Shown one piece after another: positions 1 to 7,284 of a stretch of DNA of 14,333 bases. This stretch comes from Sediminibacterium sp. (GTDB lineage Bacteria; Bacteroidota; Bacteroidia; Chitinophagales; Chitinophagaceae). The first letter of the stretch is position 1. Each line of letters begins with the position of its first letter. The notes under the pieces were generated by a model. It was given only the letters and a program-made list of their open reading frames with translations. It was not told the origin of the DNA and made no database searches. A program made the translations under genes and the position numbers. The DNA is taken from NCBI GenBank assembly GCA_030158535.1, contig JAOASV010000098.1:1-14333 (forward strand), written 5' to 3'.

Positions 1-608
1 TCCATCAGCGGATTGTCTTGATTAGTGGTAGAGCCAATGGCGAATTTTTGGACAGCAGTAACAACAAGCCATGCCCATCCACTTCCAAATCTATTTTTTG
101 CTGCGTCTGCAAATTGTGTTTTAAATGCATCGAATGAACCGTAGCTATTGTTAATTGCAGCAGCGAGTGCTCCTGTAGGAACGCCTGCTGGAGCGGCTTT
201 CATGCAGTTCCAAAAAAGTTCGTGGTTGTAATGGCCACCCGCATTGTTGCGCATTTTAGCACTGTATCCACTTATCTTTTGTAAAATATCTTCTAGGTTG
301 CTATTATTGTTTACGTTTTCTGCAGTGGCAGCGTCTTGCAAATTTTTTGCATAGCCAGCTGCGTGCTTGCTATAATGTATTTCCATCGTAAGCGCATCAA
401 TAAAGGGCTCGAGTGCAGTATAGGCGTAGGGTAAAGGAAGTTGTGTAAAGGAAGTGCCAACAAGTGCTGGCGCCGATTTTGTAGCAGCCTTATAGTTGGA
501 AGCGATGGCGTTTAACTGACTACCAGCAACCGCGGTAACCATGGCTGCTTTAACAGTGGTACCAATAAAATTCCGTCTAGAATTTTTGTTTGAATCTTGC
601 GCTGACAT
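1..608 (-). CDS. Superoxide dismutase (Mn type), Tat-exported, C-terminus cut by window edge
   Basis: Converts superoxide to hydrogen peroxide and oxygen. The 202 codons present begin at ATG 606-608 and stay open to position 1. Residues 10-15 read SRRNFI, followed by an Ala/Val-rich stretch to about residue 36, which is a twin-arginine (Tat) signal. Export to the periplasm or surface after metal loading in the cytoplasm is therefore likely. The catalytic domain starts near residue 57. Metal ligands H78 (in EIHYSKH) and H129 (in YNHELFW) are visible, with H82 and the gateway Tyr Y86. G125 (NNAGGH) and Q197 (NQDNPLM) place the active-site Gln as in Mn enzymes rather than Fe enzymes; metal choice remains inference. 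A83 replaces the second His of the usual KHH. The remaining Asp and His ligands (DxWEHAYY region) lie outside the window. It sits 30 bases downstream of the lptF-type gene on the same strand and may be co-transcribed with it. Confidence 0.93.
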   Translation of the reverse strand, partial: MSAQDSNKNSRRNFIGTTVKAAMVTAVAGSQLNAIASNYKAATKSAPALVGTSFTQLPLPYAYTALEPFIDALTMEIHYSKHAAGYAKNLQDAATAENVNNNSNLEDILQKISGYSAKMRNNAGGHYNHELFWNCMKAAPAGVPTGALAAAINNSYGSFDAFKTQFADAAKNRFGSGWAWLVVTAVQKFAIGSTTNQDNPLM

Positions 609-638
609 GGCATTAAAATTTAGTTACCTAAAGTTACT

Positions 639-2072
639 TTAAAACTTGCGGGTATAGGCACGAATTTTAGTAAACAGCCTGTAGTAATACTCCTGGTTAA
701 ACAGTTGAGCGTCTGCCATGGCTTTAATCACTAAAAAAACACTAATAGGAAGTAAAATAAAGGTAGAAAGCCACATACCCATAAGTGGAGAAAGCTGTGC
801 CGATTTTACAAACTTTTCTCCAAACGTATTAAAGAGGTGAAATATCACAAAAAAGATAATGGCAAATACAAGGGGTGTGCCTAGTCCGCCTTTTCTAATA
901 ATGGAACCCAGCGGTGCGCCAATTAAAAACAGCACAAGGCATGCTGCCGATAAAGTAAACTTGCGATGCCACTCAATTTGATGCAGTTGCATCGATGTTT
1001 CACGCTCTTTGTAATCGAGGGCTAGGTAGTTTACATTGTTTTTAATACCTGTTATTTGATTGGATGCGCTTTCGATGCATTCGTTTTGAATAGAATCAGG
1101 AATGGCTTCATCAAAGTTTTTATAATTTTTTTTGATGCCCGCCTTAGCTGCAGCAGACATTATCCAACCTGTGTCGGTGGTATAGCGCGCAAAACGTATA
1201 TACGGGTTTACTTCTTTTCTAGTTCTTGCCGTGTACATGCTATCTACGTTTCCAATAGAATCGATAGCTGAATTGAGTTGTCTTACGCTTAACATTTTTG
1301 GATCGTAGAAACTACTGTCTCCACTTTTTTTAAGCTGAAAACTTTTTAAGTCAAATATTTTTTTATACTGCTTAAAACCCATTCGGATAAATTCTGTTTT
1401 GGGTGTTCCTCTAACGCCTCTCTCTTCGTATCGCCATCCATTTTTTAATATAAATTCTAAATATTTTTTATCCTTTGTAACACGCATGATACCGCTTTCG
1501 GCAAAGAGTACATTGTCTTGTAGGCTGTAATTTTTTTCAAATAAAACGATGTCGTGAATAACGCTATCGTTTTTTTCTTTTTTGCCTAGTTTAATAACAT
1601 AGCCGTCCAGCTTGTCATAAAATACGCCTTCTTTGATGTCGATGGCTGGCTTTGCAACAATGATATCAAATTTGAGGGTGGCTAATTTAAGTTGCGTTAC
1701 AGGGATAATATTATTGGCAAATAAAAATGCAAGGCCACTTAAAAAAATAGTGATCACAACCAGTGGGCGCATGAAACGAACAAGTGGTATACCAGCGGCT
1801 TTAATGGCAACTAGTTCGAAAGACTCGCCTAAATTTCCAAATGTCATAATGGAAGAAAAAAGAAGCGCGAGTGGAAGCGCTACTGGCACCCATGATAATG
1901 TAACAAGTCCAATTAAGTATAAAAGGGTAGGAAGATCTAGTCCTTTACCCACTAGATCATCGATGTACAACCAAAAAAACTGCATGGTGAGTACAAACAA
2001 AGAAATTAGAAATGCACCAATAAACGGTCCAATAAATGAACGAATAATGAGTATGTCTAATTTTTTAATCAA
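639..2072 (-). CDS. LptF/LptG-family permease of the lipopolysaccharide exporter
   Basis: Inner-membrane subunit of the LptBFG ABC transporter, which extracts lipopolysaccharide from the inner membrane and passes it to the LptC-A-D bridge. The 477-residue protein has the family layout: three N-terminal helices (about 12-36, 50-78, 102-122), a large periplasmic domain (about 125-365) and three C-terminal helices (about 370-455). The conserved loop after helix 2 reads GNLGESFELVAIKAAGIPL, and helix 4 carries the typical GAPLGSIIRKGGLG segment. The periplasmic part is Lys- and Tyr-rich and longer than in E. coli, as is common in Bacteroidota. The start appears to be TTG at 2072: I found no in-frame ATG in the roughly 60 bases upstream, and IKKLDILIIRSF fits the family's N-terminus. 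LptF and LptG cannot be told apart here. It lies 66 bases after the START-like gene, with a T-rich -7-like box between them. Confidence 0.92.
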   Translation of the reverse strand: MIKKLDILIIRSFIGPFIGAFLISLFVLTMQFFWLYIDDLVGKGLDLPTLLYLIGLVTLSWVPVALPLALLFSSIMTFGNLGESFELVAIKAAGIPLVRFMRPLVVITIFLSGLAFLFANNIIPVTQLKLATLKFDIIVAKPAIDIKEGVFYDKLDGYVIKLGKKEKNDSVIHDIVLFEKNYSLQDNVLFAESGIMRVTKDKKYLEFILKNGWRYEERGVRGTPKTEFIRMGFKQYKKIFDLKSFQLKKSGDSSFYDPKMLSVRQLNSAIDSIGNVDSMYTARTRKEVNPYIRFARYTTDTGWIMSAAAKAGIKKNYKNFDEAIPDSIQNECIESASNQITGIKNNVNYLALDYKERETSMQLHQIEWHRKFTLSAACLVLFLIGAPLGSIIRKGGLGTPLVFAIIFFVIFHLFNTFGEKFVKSAQLSPLMGMWLSTFILLPISVFLVIKAMADAQLFNQEYYYRLFTKIRAYTRKF

Positions 2073-2124
2073 AGCGCTGCAGGGTTCTTTTAAAGAAGAT
2101 AACTTTTGATAGGAAGCAGGCGCA

Positions 2125-2135
2125 CAAAAAATATA
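2125..2135 (-). promoter_or_regulatory. Possible -7 box for the lptF-type gene
   Basis: On the minus strand this reads TATATTTTTTG, resembling the Bacteroidota TAnnTTTG box but with extra T residues. Immediately upstream, overlapping the stop of the START-like gene (2139-2141), is the short inverted repeat CTAGG-TG-CCTAG, so the same T-rich run could instead be a weak terminator tail. No convincing -33 element was seen. Confidence 0.3.
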
Positions 2136-2138
2136 AAC

Positions 2139-2522
2139 CTAGGCACCTAGTCTGTGAAACAGTTCTTTCACTTGGTATTCCCAAAGTTGACTTTGATCTT
2201 TGATTTCATTTTTTTCAGCGAAATCTTTGATAATCAAAACCGTTTGATTTGAAATTTCTGTTTTTTCAATTCTGAATTCGAAGTATTCGTTTTTTTCGGA
2301 ATGTAGCCACTGGTACTTTATAAATTTATCCTGCTCCTTTTCAATGACTTGTGCTTTATCCGGCACGCCGCCACCCCAAGAAAAACTAAATTCACCATCC
2401 CATTCGTCTACTTTGTCGGCAAACCACTCTTGTAAACCAGCCGGCGTTGATAAAAACTCATATAAAATACCTGGAGAGCATCTCACTGGAAATTCTATTG
2501 TAAATAATTGCTTCTTACTCAT
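2139..2522 (-). CDS. START-like domain protein (AHSA1/SRPBCC fold, Bacteroidota type)
   Basis: A 127-residue protein of unknown role from a family of small START-like (helix-grip) proteins that I know from Bacteroidota genomes. The start ATG at 2520-2522 is chosen over an in-frame codon at 2585 because GAGAAAG lies just before it, an unusually good ribosome binding site for this genome, and because the family begins near MSKKQLFTIEFPV. Visible features are a beta-strand start (FTIEFPV), a helix with SPGILYEFLSTPAGLQEWF, the Trp/Gly-rich strand FSFSWGGG near residue 50, and an amphipathic C-terminal helix (SQLWEYQVKELFHRLG) that would close the ligand cavity. It has no signal peptide, so it is cytoplasmic. 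The ligand is unknown; related folds bind lipids or act as Hsp90 co-chaperones. It is the first gene of the leftward unit that continues into the lptF-type gene. Confidence 0.8.
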   Translation of the reverse strand: MSKKQLFTIEFPVRCSPGILYEFLSTPAGLQEWFADKVDEWDGEFSFSWGGGVPDKAQVIEKEQDKFIKYQWLHSEKNEYFEFRIEKTEISNQTVLIIKDFAEKNEIKDQSQLWEYQVKELFHRLGA

Positions 2523-2747
2523 TGCTTTCTCTATTTTACTACCGTTGTAGTCACGCAATAATATTAAATAATCTAACCCCGCCAAATGTTTTTTTATACC
2601 ACTCGTGTAAATCTGCGGGAAATACTGGGTAGCATTCCTGTGTAATTATGTACTATGTTGATAATCAAATAGTTGCAATAATATCTACCCACTCTAATTT
2701 TTGCAAATACTTGTCAAAAAATGGTTAAAATTAGTTCCAGTTCAACC

Positions 2748-2755
2748 TATATTTG
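2748..2755 (+). promoter_or_regulatory. -7 promoter box of ffh
   Basis: TATATTTG is an exact match to the Bacteroidota TAnnTTTG box, 48 bases before the ffh ATG. Transcription would start near 2760, leaving a leader of about 40 bases. No clear TTG or TTTG -33 element sits at the usual distance. A looser box, TAATTTTTG, lies at 2695-2703. Confidence 0.7.
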
Positions 2756-2803
2756 CAGCCCGAGCTATTATTGGCTGGGTTTATTAGCGAAAATCAAGCA
2801 GTT

Positions 2804-4126
2804 ATGTTTCAAGGTTTATCGGAAAAATTAGAAAGTGCGTTTAAGAATTTAAAGGGCGAAGCGCGCATCAATGACCTCAATATTGCCAATACCATCAAGG
2901 ATATTAGACGTGCACTTATTGACGCCGACGTTAACTTTAAAATAGCCAAAGAATTTACCGAAAAAGTTAGGGACAAAGCCGTTGGTCAAAAAGTAATCAA
3001 CGCGGTAAGTCCTGGACAGTTGATGGTAAAAATTGTGCAAGATGAACTTACCGAATTAATGGGTGGCGAAGCTGTTAATTTTAACGCTGTTGGAAATCCA
3101 GCTGTTATTTTAATTGCAGGTTTACAAGGTTCTGGTAAAACAACTTTTACAGGAAAACTCGCAAATCATTTAAAAAATAAATTAGGCAAACAACCACTAC
3201 TTGTTGCAGCGGATGTGTACCGTCCTGCAGCGATTGATCAATTAGGTGTACTTGCGGGTCAAGTAGGTGTAGAAGTATATTCGGAAGTAGGTAATACAGA
3301 TCCTGTAGCGATTGCAAAAGCAGCGATAGCGCATGCAAAAGCAAACAATAAAAATGTAGTGGTTATTGACACCGCGGGCCGCCTCGCTGTAGACGAAGCC
3401 ATGATGCTAGAAGTCGCTGCTATCAAGGCCGCCGTGAATCCTACCGAAATTTTATTTGTGGTAGATTCTATGACCGGGCAAGACGCCGTGAACACAGCAA
3501 AAGCCTTTAACGACCGACTCGATTTTACCGGTGTTGTGCTTACAAAATTAGATGGCGATACAAGAGGTGGTGCTGCACTAACCATTAAATACACAGTCAA
3601 TAAACCCATCAAGTTCGTTAGTAGCGGTGAGAAATTAGATACACTCGATATCTTTTATCCTGACCGTATGGCGCAGCGTATTTTAGGTATGGGTGATATT
3701 ACTTCACTTGTAGAAAAAGCGCAAGCACAATTTGATGAAGTAGAAGCAAAAAAATTAGAAAAGAAAATCAAAAAAAATCAGTTTGATTTTCAGGATTTTC
3801 TAACGCAGCTACAGCAAATTAAAAAGATGGGTAACATCAAAGATTTGATGGGCATGATTCCGGGTGTAGGTAAAGCCATTAAAGACGTTGATATTAACGA
3901 TAACGCATTTGTAGGTATTGAAGCCATGATCAATTCCATGACGCCGTTTGAACGCGCTAACCCAGATGCACTTACGCCAAGCAGAAAGCAGCGTATTGCA
4001 AAAGGAGCGGGTAAAGATTTGGCCGAGGTAAACGCCTTTATGAAGCAGTTTGATCAGATGAAACAAATGATGAAAATGATGAATAACATGCCAATGGGAG
4101 GTCGTTTCCCGGGTATGAAAAGATAG
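2804..4126 (+). CDS. ffh: Signal recognition particle protein Ffh (SRP54)
   Basis: GTPase that binds signal sequences on ribosomes and delivers the nascent chain to the FtsY receptor at the membrane. It is 440 residues, the normal size. An N-terminal helical bundle (1-90) is followed by the GTPase domain, with P-loop GLQGSGKTT at 106-114, DVYRP at 137-141, DTAGR at 189-193 and TKLDGD at 247-252. The Met-rich M domain (about 320-440) includes the SRP-RNA-binding segment SRKQRIAKGAG and a tail of Met-rich residues (MKQMMKMMNNMPMGG). ATG 2804 was chosen because MFQGLSEKLESAF is the standard N-terminus; a possible TTG start at 2753 falls inside the -7 promoter box. rpsP follows after about 110 bases with its own promoter. 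Confidence 0.97.
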   Translation: MFQGLSEKLESAFKNLKGEARINDLNIANTIKDIRRALIDADVNFKIAKEFTEKVRDKAVGQKVINAVSPGQLMVKIVQDELTELMGGEAVNFNAVGNPAVILIAGLQGSGKTTFTGKLANHLKNKLGKQPLLVAADVYRPAAIDQLGVLAGQVGVEVYSEVGNTDPVAIAKAAIAHAKANNKNVVVIDTAGRLAVDEAMMLEVAAIKAAVNPTEILFVVDSMTGQDAVNTAKAFNDRLDFTGVVLTKLDGDTRGGAALTIKYTVNKPIKFVSSGEKLDTLDIFYPDRMAQRILGMGDITSLVEKAQAQFDEVEAKKLEKKIKKNQFDFQDFLTQLQQIKKMGNIKDLMGMIPGVGKAIKDVDINDNAFVGIEAMINSMTPFERANPDALTPSRKQRIAKGAGKDLAEVNAFMKQFDQMKQMMKMMNNMPMGGRFPGMKR

Positions 4127-4185
4127 TTTTAACCGAAATTTAGGTCATTTTTAGGTTTTTTAGCTCCAAAATCAGTGAAAATGCC

Positions 4186-4193
4186 TATATTTG
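4186..4193 (+). promoter_or_regulatory. -7 promoter box of rpsP
   Basis: TATATTTG is an exact match to TAnnTTTG, 45 bases before the rpsP ATG. The surrounding CCTATATTTGCA is identical to that upstream of ffh at 2746-2757. Only a T-rich run (4156-4161) is present near the -33 position. Confidence 0.7.
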
Positions 4194-4238
4194 CAACCCT
4201 TAACAATATTTCTTAACGCCTATAAATTTCTATTTAAC

Positions 4239-4757
4239 ATGGCAGTAAAAATGAGACTACAAAGACACGGTAGTAAAAAAAGACCGTTCTACTTCATCGT
4301 AGTAGCCGATGGTCGTGCACCAAGAGACGGTAAGTTTATCCAAAAAATTGGTACTTACAATCCATTAACAGTTCCAGCAACAATCAATTTAGATCGTGAA
4401 AAATCTTTAGATTGGTTAAACAAAGGAGCTCAACCAACTGACACAGTTCGTCGTATCCTTTCTTTCAAAGGCGTACTTTATTTAAAGCACTTGTTACGTG
4501 GTGTTAAGCTTGGCTTATTTGATGAAGCAACAGCAATGACTAAGTTTGAAGCTTGGCATAATGAGCATGAATCAAACATTGCCCGCAGAAGCGAAGCGCA
4601 CAAATCAGAAATTCGTGCTAAAAAAGTATACGTTCCTGTTGTTAAAAAAGTAGAAGAAGTAAAAGTAGAAGAAGCTCCGGTTGCAGAACCAGAAGCACCA
4701 GCTGCAGAAGTGGAAACACCTGCAACAGATGCTCCAGAAGCAGCACCAGAAGCGTAA
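4239..4757 (+). CDS. rpsP: Small ribosomal subunit protein bS16 with acidic C-terminal tail
   Basis: Ribosomal protein of the 30S body that stabilises folding of the 5' domain of 16S rRNA. Residues 1-85 hold the S16 domain, with MAVKMRLQRHGSKKRPFYF, VVADGRAPRDGKFIQKIG and YNPL clearly visible. ATG 4239 fits the family start; an in-frame upstream extension to 4191 would lie in the promoter. At 172 residues it is about twice the E. coli length. Residues 86-130 are a helical basic and mixed segment, and residues 134-172 are a low-complexity Val/Glu/Pro/Ala tail. Long tails of this sort are common on S16 in Bacteroidota; the tail's role is not known to me. A strong intrinsic terminator follows the stop codon, so much of the transcription likely ends before rimM. 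Confidence 0.97.
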   Translation: MAVKMRLQRHGSKKRPFYFIVVADGRAPRDGKFIQKIGTYNPLTVPATINLDREKSLDWLNKGAQPTDTVRRILSFKGVLYLKHLLRGVKLGLFDEATAMTKFEAWHNEHESNIARRSEAHKSEIRAKKVYVPVVKKVEEVKVEEAPVAEPEAPAAEVETPATDAPEAAPEA

Positions 4758-4777
4758 TTCTATTAGCGCATTATAAC

Positions 4778-4810
4778 AAAACGCCTGCAACGCAAGTTGT
4801 GGGCGTTTTT
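4778..4810 (+). terminator. Rho-independent terminator after rpsP
   Basis: Positions 4778-4791 pair with 4796-4809: AAAACGCC and CAAC on the left arm match GTTG and GGCGTTTT on the right, joined by two G-T wobble pairs. The loop is GCAA (4792-4795), a GNRA tetraloop. The right arm ends in a run of five T. It lies 20 bases after the rpsP stop and 39 bases before rimM, separating the expression of the two. Confidence 0.9.
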
Positions 4811-4830
4811 AGTTCTATAATGTCCCAATT

Positions 4831-4843
4831 TATAAATAATTTG
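4831..4843 (+). promoter_or_regulatory. Possible -7 box directly in front of rimM
   Basis: TAAATAATTTG resembles TAnnTTTG but has one base fewer between TA and TTTG. It ends only five bases before the rimM ATG (4849), so a transcript made from it would be leaderless or nearly so. Since a terminator precedes it, rimM needs either this promoter or read-through. Confidence 0.4.
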
Positions 4844-4848
4844 CAGCC

Positions 4849-5370
4849 ATGAGTGAATACGTACATATTGGAAAATTAGTAGCCACATTTGGCGTTAAAG
4901 GCGAACTCATTTTAACGCACGGGCTTGGTAAAAAAACAAACCTCAAAGATGTGGAAGTGCTTTTTGTAGAAGAACAAAAAGGTTCTTACCTGCCCTATTT
5001 TATTTGCGGCTCAAAAGCAAAAGATGAAGCAGAGATGTACGTATCCTTTGAAGGCGTGAGCTCCAAAGAAGCAGCGGCCCGTTTTGTTTCTCGTCAGGCC
5101 TGGTTACTAGATAGTGATTTTAGAAAATTGGCTGGAAAGTCGGCACCTATTGCGCTACTTGGTTACGAAGTGATTACCGACGAAGATGAAAATTTAGGTC
5201 CTATCGAAGAAGTGATAGAACAACCACATCAAGTGTTGCTAAAAATTTCTTTGGAAGGCAATGAGGCGCTCATTCCACTGCACGCCGAAAGTTTAGATGC
5301 TGTAGATCATGATGCCAAAAAAGTATACGTGATTTTACCAGACGGATTACTAGATGTGTATAGGTCTTAA
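4849..5370 (+). CDS. rimM: Ribosome maturation factor RimM
   Basis: Binds ribosomal protein S19 and helps the 30S head mature, aiding 16S rRNA processing. The protein is 173 residues, normal for the family. The N-terminal RimM barrel (about 4-90) opens with YVHIGKLVATFGVKGEL, and the C-terminal PRC barrel (about 100-170) includes LLGYEV, LGPIEEVIEQPHQVLL and ALIPLH, ending LPDGLLDVY. ATG 4849 places the conserved start four residues in, as expected. It follows rpsP as in many bacteria, but the trmD and rplS genes that often come next are absent; dinB starts five bases after the rimM stop instead, so the two are probably co-transcribed. Confidence 0.95.
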   Translation: MSEYVHIGKLVATFGVKGELILTHGLGKKTNLKDVEVLFVEEQKGSYLPYFICGSKAKDEAEMYVSFEGVSSKEAAARFVSRQAWLLDSDFRKLAGKSAPIALLGYEVITDEDENLGPIEEVIEQPHQVLLKISLEGNEALIPLHAESLDAVDHDAKKVYVILPDGLLDVYRS

Positions 5371-5375
5371 ATACC

Positions 5376-6536
5376 ATGCAAGTCCCTCAGCGTTATATTG
5401 CCCATTTTGATTTAGATTCTTTTTTTGTAAGTGTAGAAATGCTTCAAGATCCATCACTGCTTGGTAAAGCGGTTGTAGTGGGTGGCAGTAGAGATAGAGG
5501 CGTGGTTACCACTTGTAGTTATGAAGCACGAAAGTTTGGCGTACGCAGTGCCATGCCCATGCGAAAAGCGATGGAACTATGTCCGCACGCCATTGTTGTA
5601 AAAAGCTCTTATGGGTTGTATGCAAAATACTCTGCCTGGGTTACAGATATTATTGCAGCAAATGCACCTCTCTACGAAAAAGCATCTATCGATGAATTTT
5701 ACATTGACCTTACGGGTATGGATACTTTTTTTAATCCACTCGAATGGACCATTCGCCTGAGACAAACCATTATGGATGAAACAGGCTTACCTATTTCATT
5801 TGGACTTGCTACCAATAAGTTGGTAGCAAAAATTGCCACCGATGAAGCAAAGCCCAATGGTTATTTGTTTGTTACACCCGGAAAAGAAAAAGAATTTTTG
5901 GCGCCACTGCCTGTCGAAAAATTAGGTGGCGTTGGAAAAAAATCACATCAAACACTGCTGGCACTTGGCATTCATACCATTGGCGATATTTTGCATTTTG
6001 ATCCGGTATTACTTGAAAGGGCACTTGGTAAATGGGGTACGCAGTTAATACGGCAAGCAAATGGTAAAAGTGATTCGGTGGTATCGCCACACCGCGAGTC
6101 AAAATCTATTTCTGCCGAAAATACTTTTGAAGAAAACACTGCTGACCTTGATGTTTTATTAGCGCAACTAGTAGGGCAAGCAGAGCGCGTAGCTTATGAA
6201 CTCCGACAAGAAAAAAAATTTGCTACCTGTGTAGCGATCAAATTTAGAAATGCGAATTTTGAAACGAGTACCAGACAAATTACCATTCCTGCAACCATTG
6301 CTGATAGTGATATTATAAAAGCCGCCACCGATTTATTTACCAAACTCTATGTGCCAGGCACCCTAGTACGACTACTGGGCGTGAGACTTGCGGGGCTTAC
6401 AGATACCGGCGCGCAAACCAATTTGTTTGATAACAAAACAGAGCAAAATGCCCTCTACGAAGCCATTGATGCCGTAAAAAATAAGTTTGGCAAATCGGTG
6501 TTACGAAAGGCGCGCACCATTAAAAAGCCCGAATAA
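5376..6536 (+). CDS. dinB: DNA polymerase IV (Y family)
   Basis: Low-fidelity translesion DNA polymerase that extends past damaged bases. The 386 residues cover palm, fingers, thumb and little finger. Catalytic acids are D12 (HFDLDSFF), D106 and E107 (SIDEFYID). F16/F17 provide the steric gate against ribonucleotides, and Y49 and R52 (SYEARKFGVRSAMP) contact the incoming nucleotide. The helix-hairpin-helix region reads KLGGVGKKSHQTLLALGI near residues 188-205. A sliding-clamp binding motif, QTNLF, lies about 40 residues from the C-terminus, with ALYEAIDAVKNKFG after it, the arrangement I recall for relatives in Bacteroidota and Firmicutes rather than the terminal motif of E. coli. The gene starts five bases after rimM. 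No LexA-like operator was recognised. Its stop lies two bases from the stop of the convergent RluA-type gene. Confidence 0.95.
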   Translation: MQVPQRYIAHFDLDSFFVSVEMLQDPSLLGKAVVVGGSRDRGVVTTCSYEARKFGVRSAMPMRKAMELCPHAIVVKSSYGLYAKYSAWVTDIIAANAPLYEKASIDEFYIDLTGMDTFFNPLEWTIRLRQTIMDETGLPISFGLATNKLVAKIATDEAKPNGYLFVTPGKEKEFLAPLPVEKLGGVGKKSHQTLLALGIHTIGDILHFDPVLLERALGKWGTQLIRQANGKSDSVVSPHRESKSISAENTFEENTADLDVLLAQLVGQAERVAYELRQEKKFATCVAIKFRNANFETSTRQITIPATIADSDIIKAATDLFTKLYVPGTLVRLLGVRLAGLTDTGAQTNLFDNKTEQNALYEAIDAVKNKFGKSVLRKARTIKKPE

Positions 6537-6538
6537 TA

Positions 6539-7249
6539 TTATGCATCCCATTTACGAAGCTGCTGTAATAACGCACGTAAATCTTTAGGAATTGGCGCTT
6601 CAAAATTGAATGTTTCACCAGCGAAAGTAAAGGTTAACGTATGTGCGTGTAATGCAAGCCTACCCATAATAGGACGCTCTTCATCCTCTGATTTAGAAAG
6701 TTTAAATTTCTTTTTTAATGACGACAACAAAATAGGTTCGTTATTGCCATATAAAGGATCACAAGCAATGGGGCTTCCAATATGCTGCATGTGTACACGA
6801 ATCTGATGCGTTTTACCCGTATGAATTTGTAGCGAAAGCCAGGCGTATTTTTTAAATCTTTCTACTACTTTATAATCTGTTAAAGCGGGTTTACCTTTTA
6901 CATGGGTAACCATTTTCCCGTTCTTACCCGGATGCTCCATAATAGACGCATCCACACTGCCTTCATCATTTACAGGATTTCCTAGTACAAGGCCTACGTA
7001 ATGTTTTTCTACATCCCTTCCTTCAAATAATACAGAGAGTGCTTGGTGCGCTTCTTCGGTTTTTGCAAAAACAATTACACCACTGGTGTCTTTGTCAAGA
7101 CGGTGCACGGTAAATATATTTCCAAATTGTTGGCGTAATATTTCTTTTACAGAAATTTCAATACCAAACCTGTCCGGAATACTTAAGAGTCCTGAAGGTT
7201 TATCAATTACAATAAATGCGTCGTTTTCAAATAATACGGATAAGCGCAT
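6539..7249 (-). CDS. RluA-family RNA pseudouridine synthase
   Basis: Isomerises uridine to pseudouridine in RNA, in rRNA or tRNA by family precedent. The 236-residue protein has no S4 domain: it begins directly with the catalytic domain (VLFENDAFIVIDKPSGLLS), carries the catalytic Asp D52 in HRLDKDTSG, and has the later family motifs GKTHQIRVHMQHIGSPIACDPLYG (roughly residues 143-167). In size and layout it resembles RluA or TruC rather than RluC/RluD, but the target uridine cannot be read from the sequence, so no symbol is given. It is the last gene of the leftward modification cluster, 35 bases after the RsuA/RluB-type gene. A T-rich stretch (TAAATTTTTG on the minus strand) lies immediately before the ATG and could be a weak internal promoter. 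Confidence 0.92.
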   Translation of the reverse strand: MRLSVLFENDAFIVIDKPSGLLSIPDRFGIEISVKEILRQQFGNIFTVHRLDKDTSGVIVFAKTEEAHQALSVLFEGRDVEKHYVGLVLGNPVNDEGSVDASIMEHPGKNGKMVTHVKGKPALTDYKVVERFKKYAWLSLQIHTGKTHQIRVHMQHIGSPIACDPLYGNNEPILLSSLKKKFKLSKSEDEERPIMGRLALHAHTLTFTFAGETFNFEAPIPKDLRALLQQLRKWDA

Positions 7250-7284
7250 TGCAAAAATTTACGTTAAACAGGGTTGGATAAAAA

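Noticed and set aside
630..640. Perfect 11-base palindrome AAAGTTACTTT between the lptF-type gene and the superoxide dismutase gene
   Set aside because: Short, AT-rich and partly in the stop codon; not enough to claim an operator, and no second copy was seen.
2753..2803. Upstream TTG start for ffh
   Set aside because: The codon lies inside the -7 box, and the added 17 residues do not fit the well-conserved Ffh N-terminus.
2523..2803. Possible RNA gene or small frame in the divergent spacer before ffh
   Set aside because: I found no tRNA-like fold, no SRP-RNA-like sequence and no plausible small gene; only promoter-like boxes are visible.
4127..4185. Possible terminator after ffh (AACC pairing with GGTT before a T run; repeated TTTAGGT)
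   Set aside because: The stem would be only four base pairs with a long loop, so it is not a supportable terminator.
4191..4238. Upstream TTG start for rpsP
   Set aside because: It overlaps the promoter box, and MAVKMRL at 4239 is the standard S16 start.
4605..4790. Minus-strand open frame rich in Phe, Tyr and Cys
   Set aside because: It is the mirror image of the Glu/Ala/Pro-rich tail of S16 and overlaps the terminator; no independent start signal or domain.
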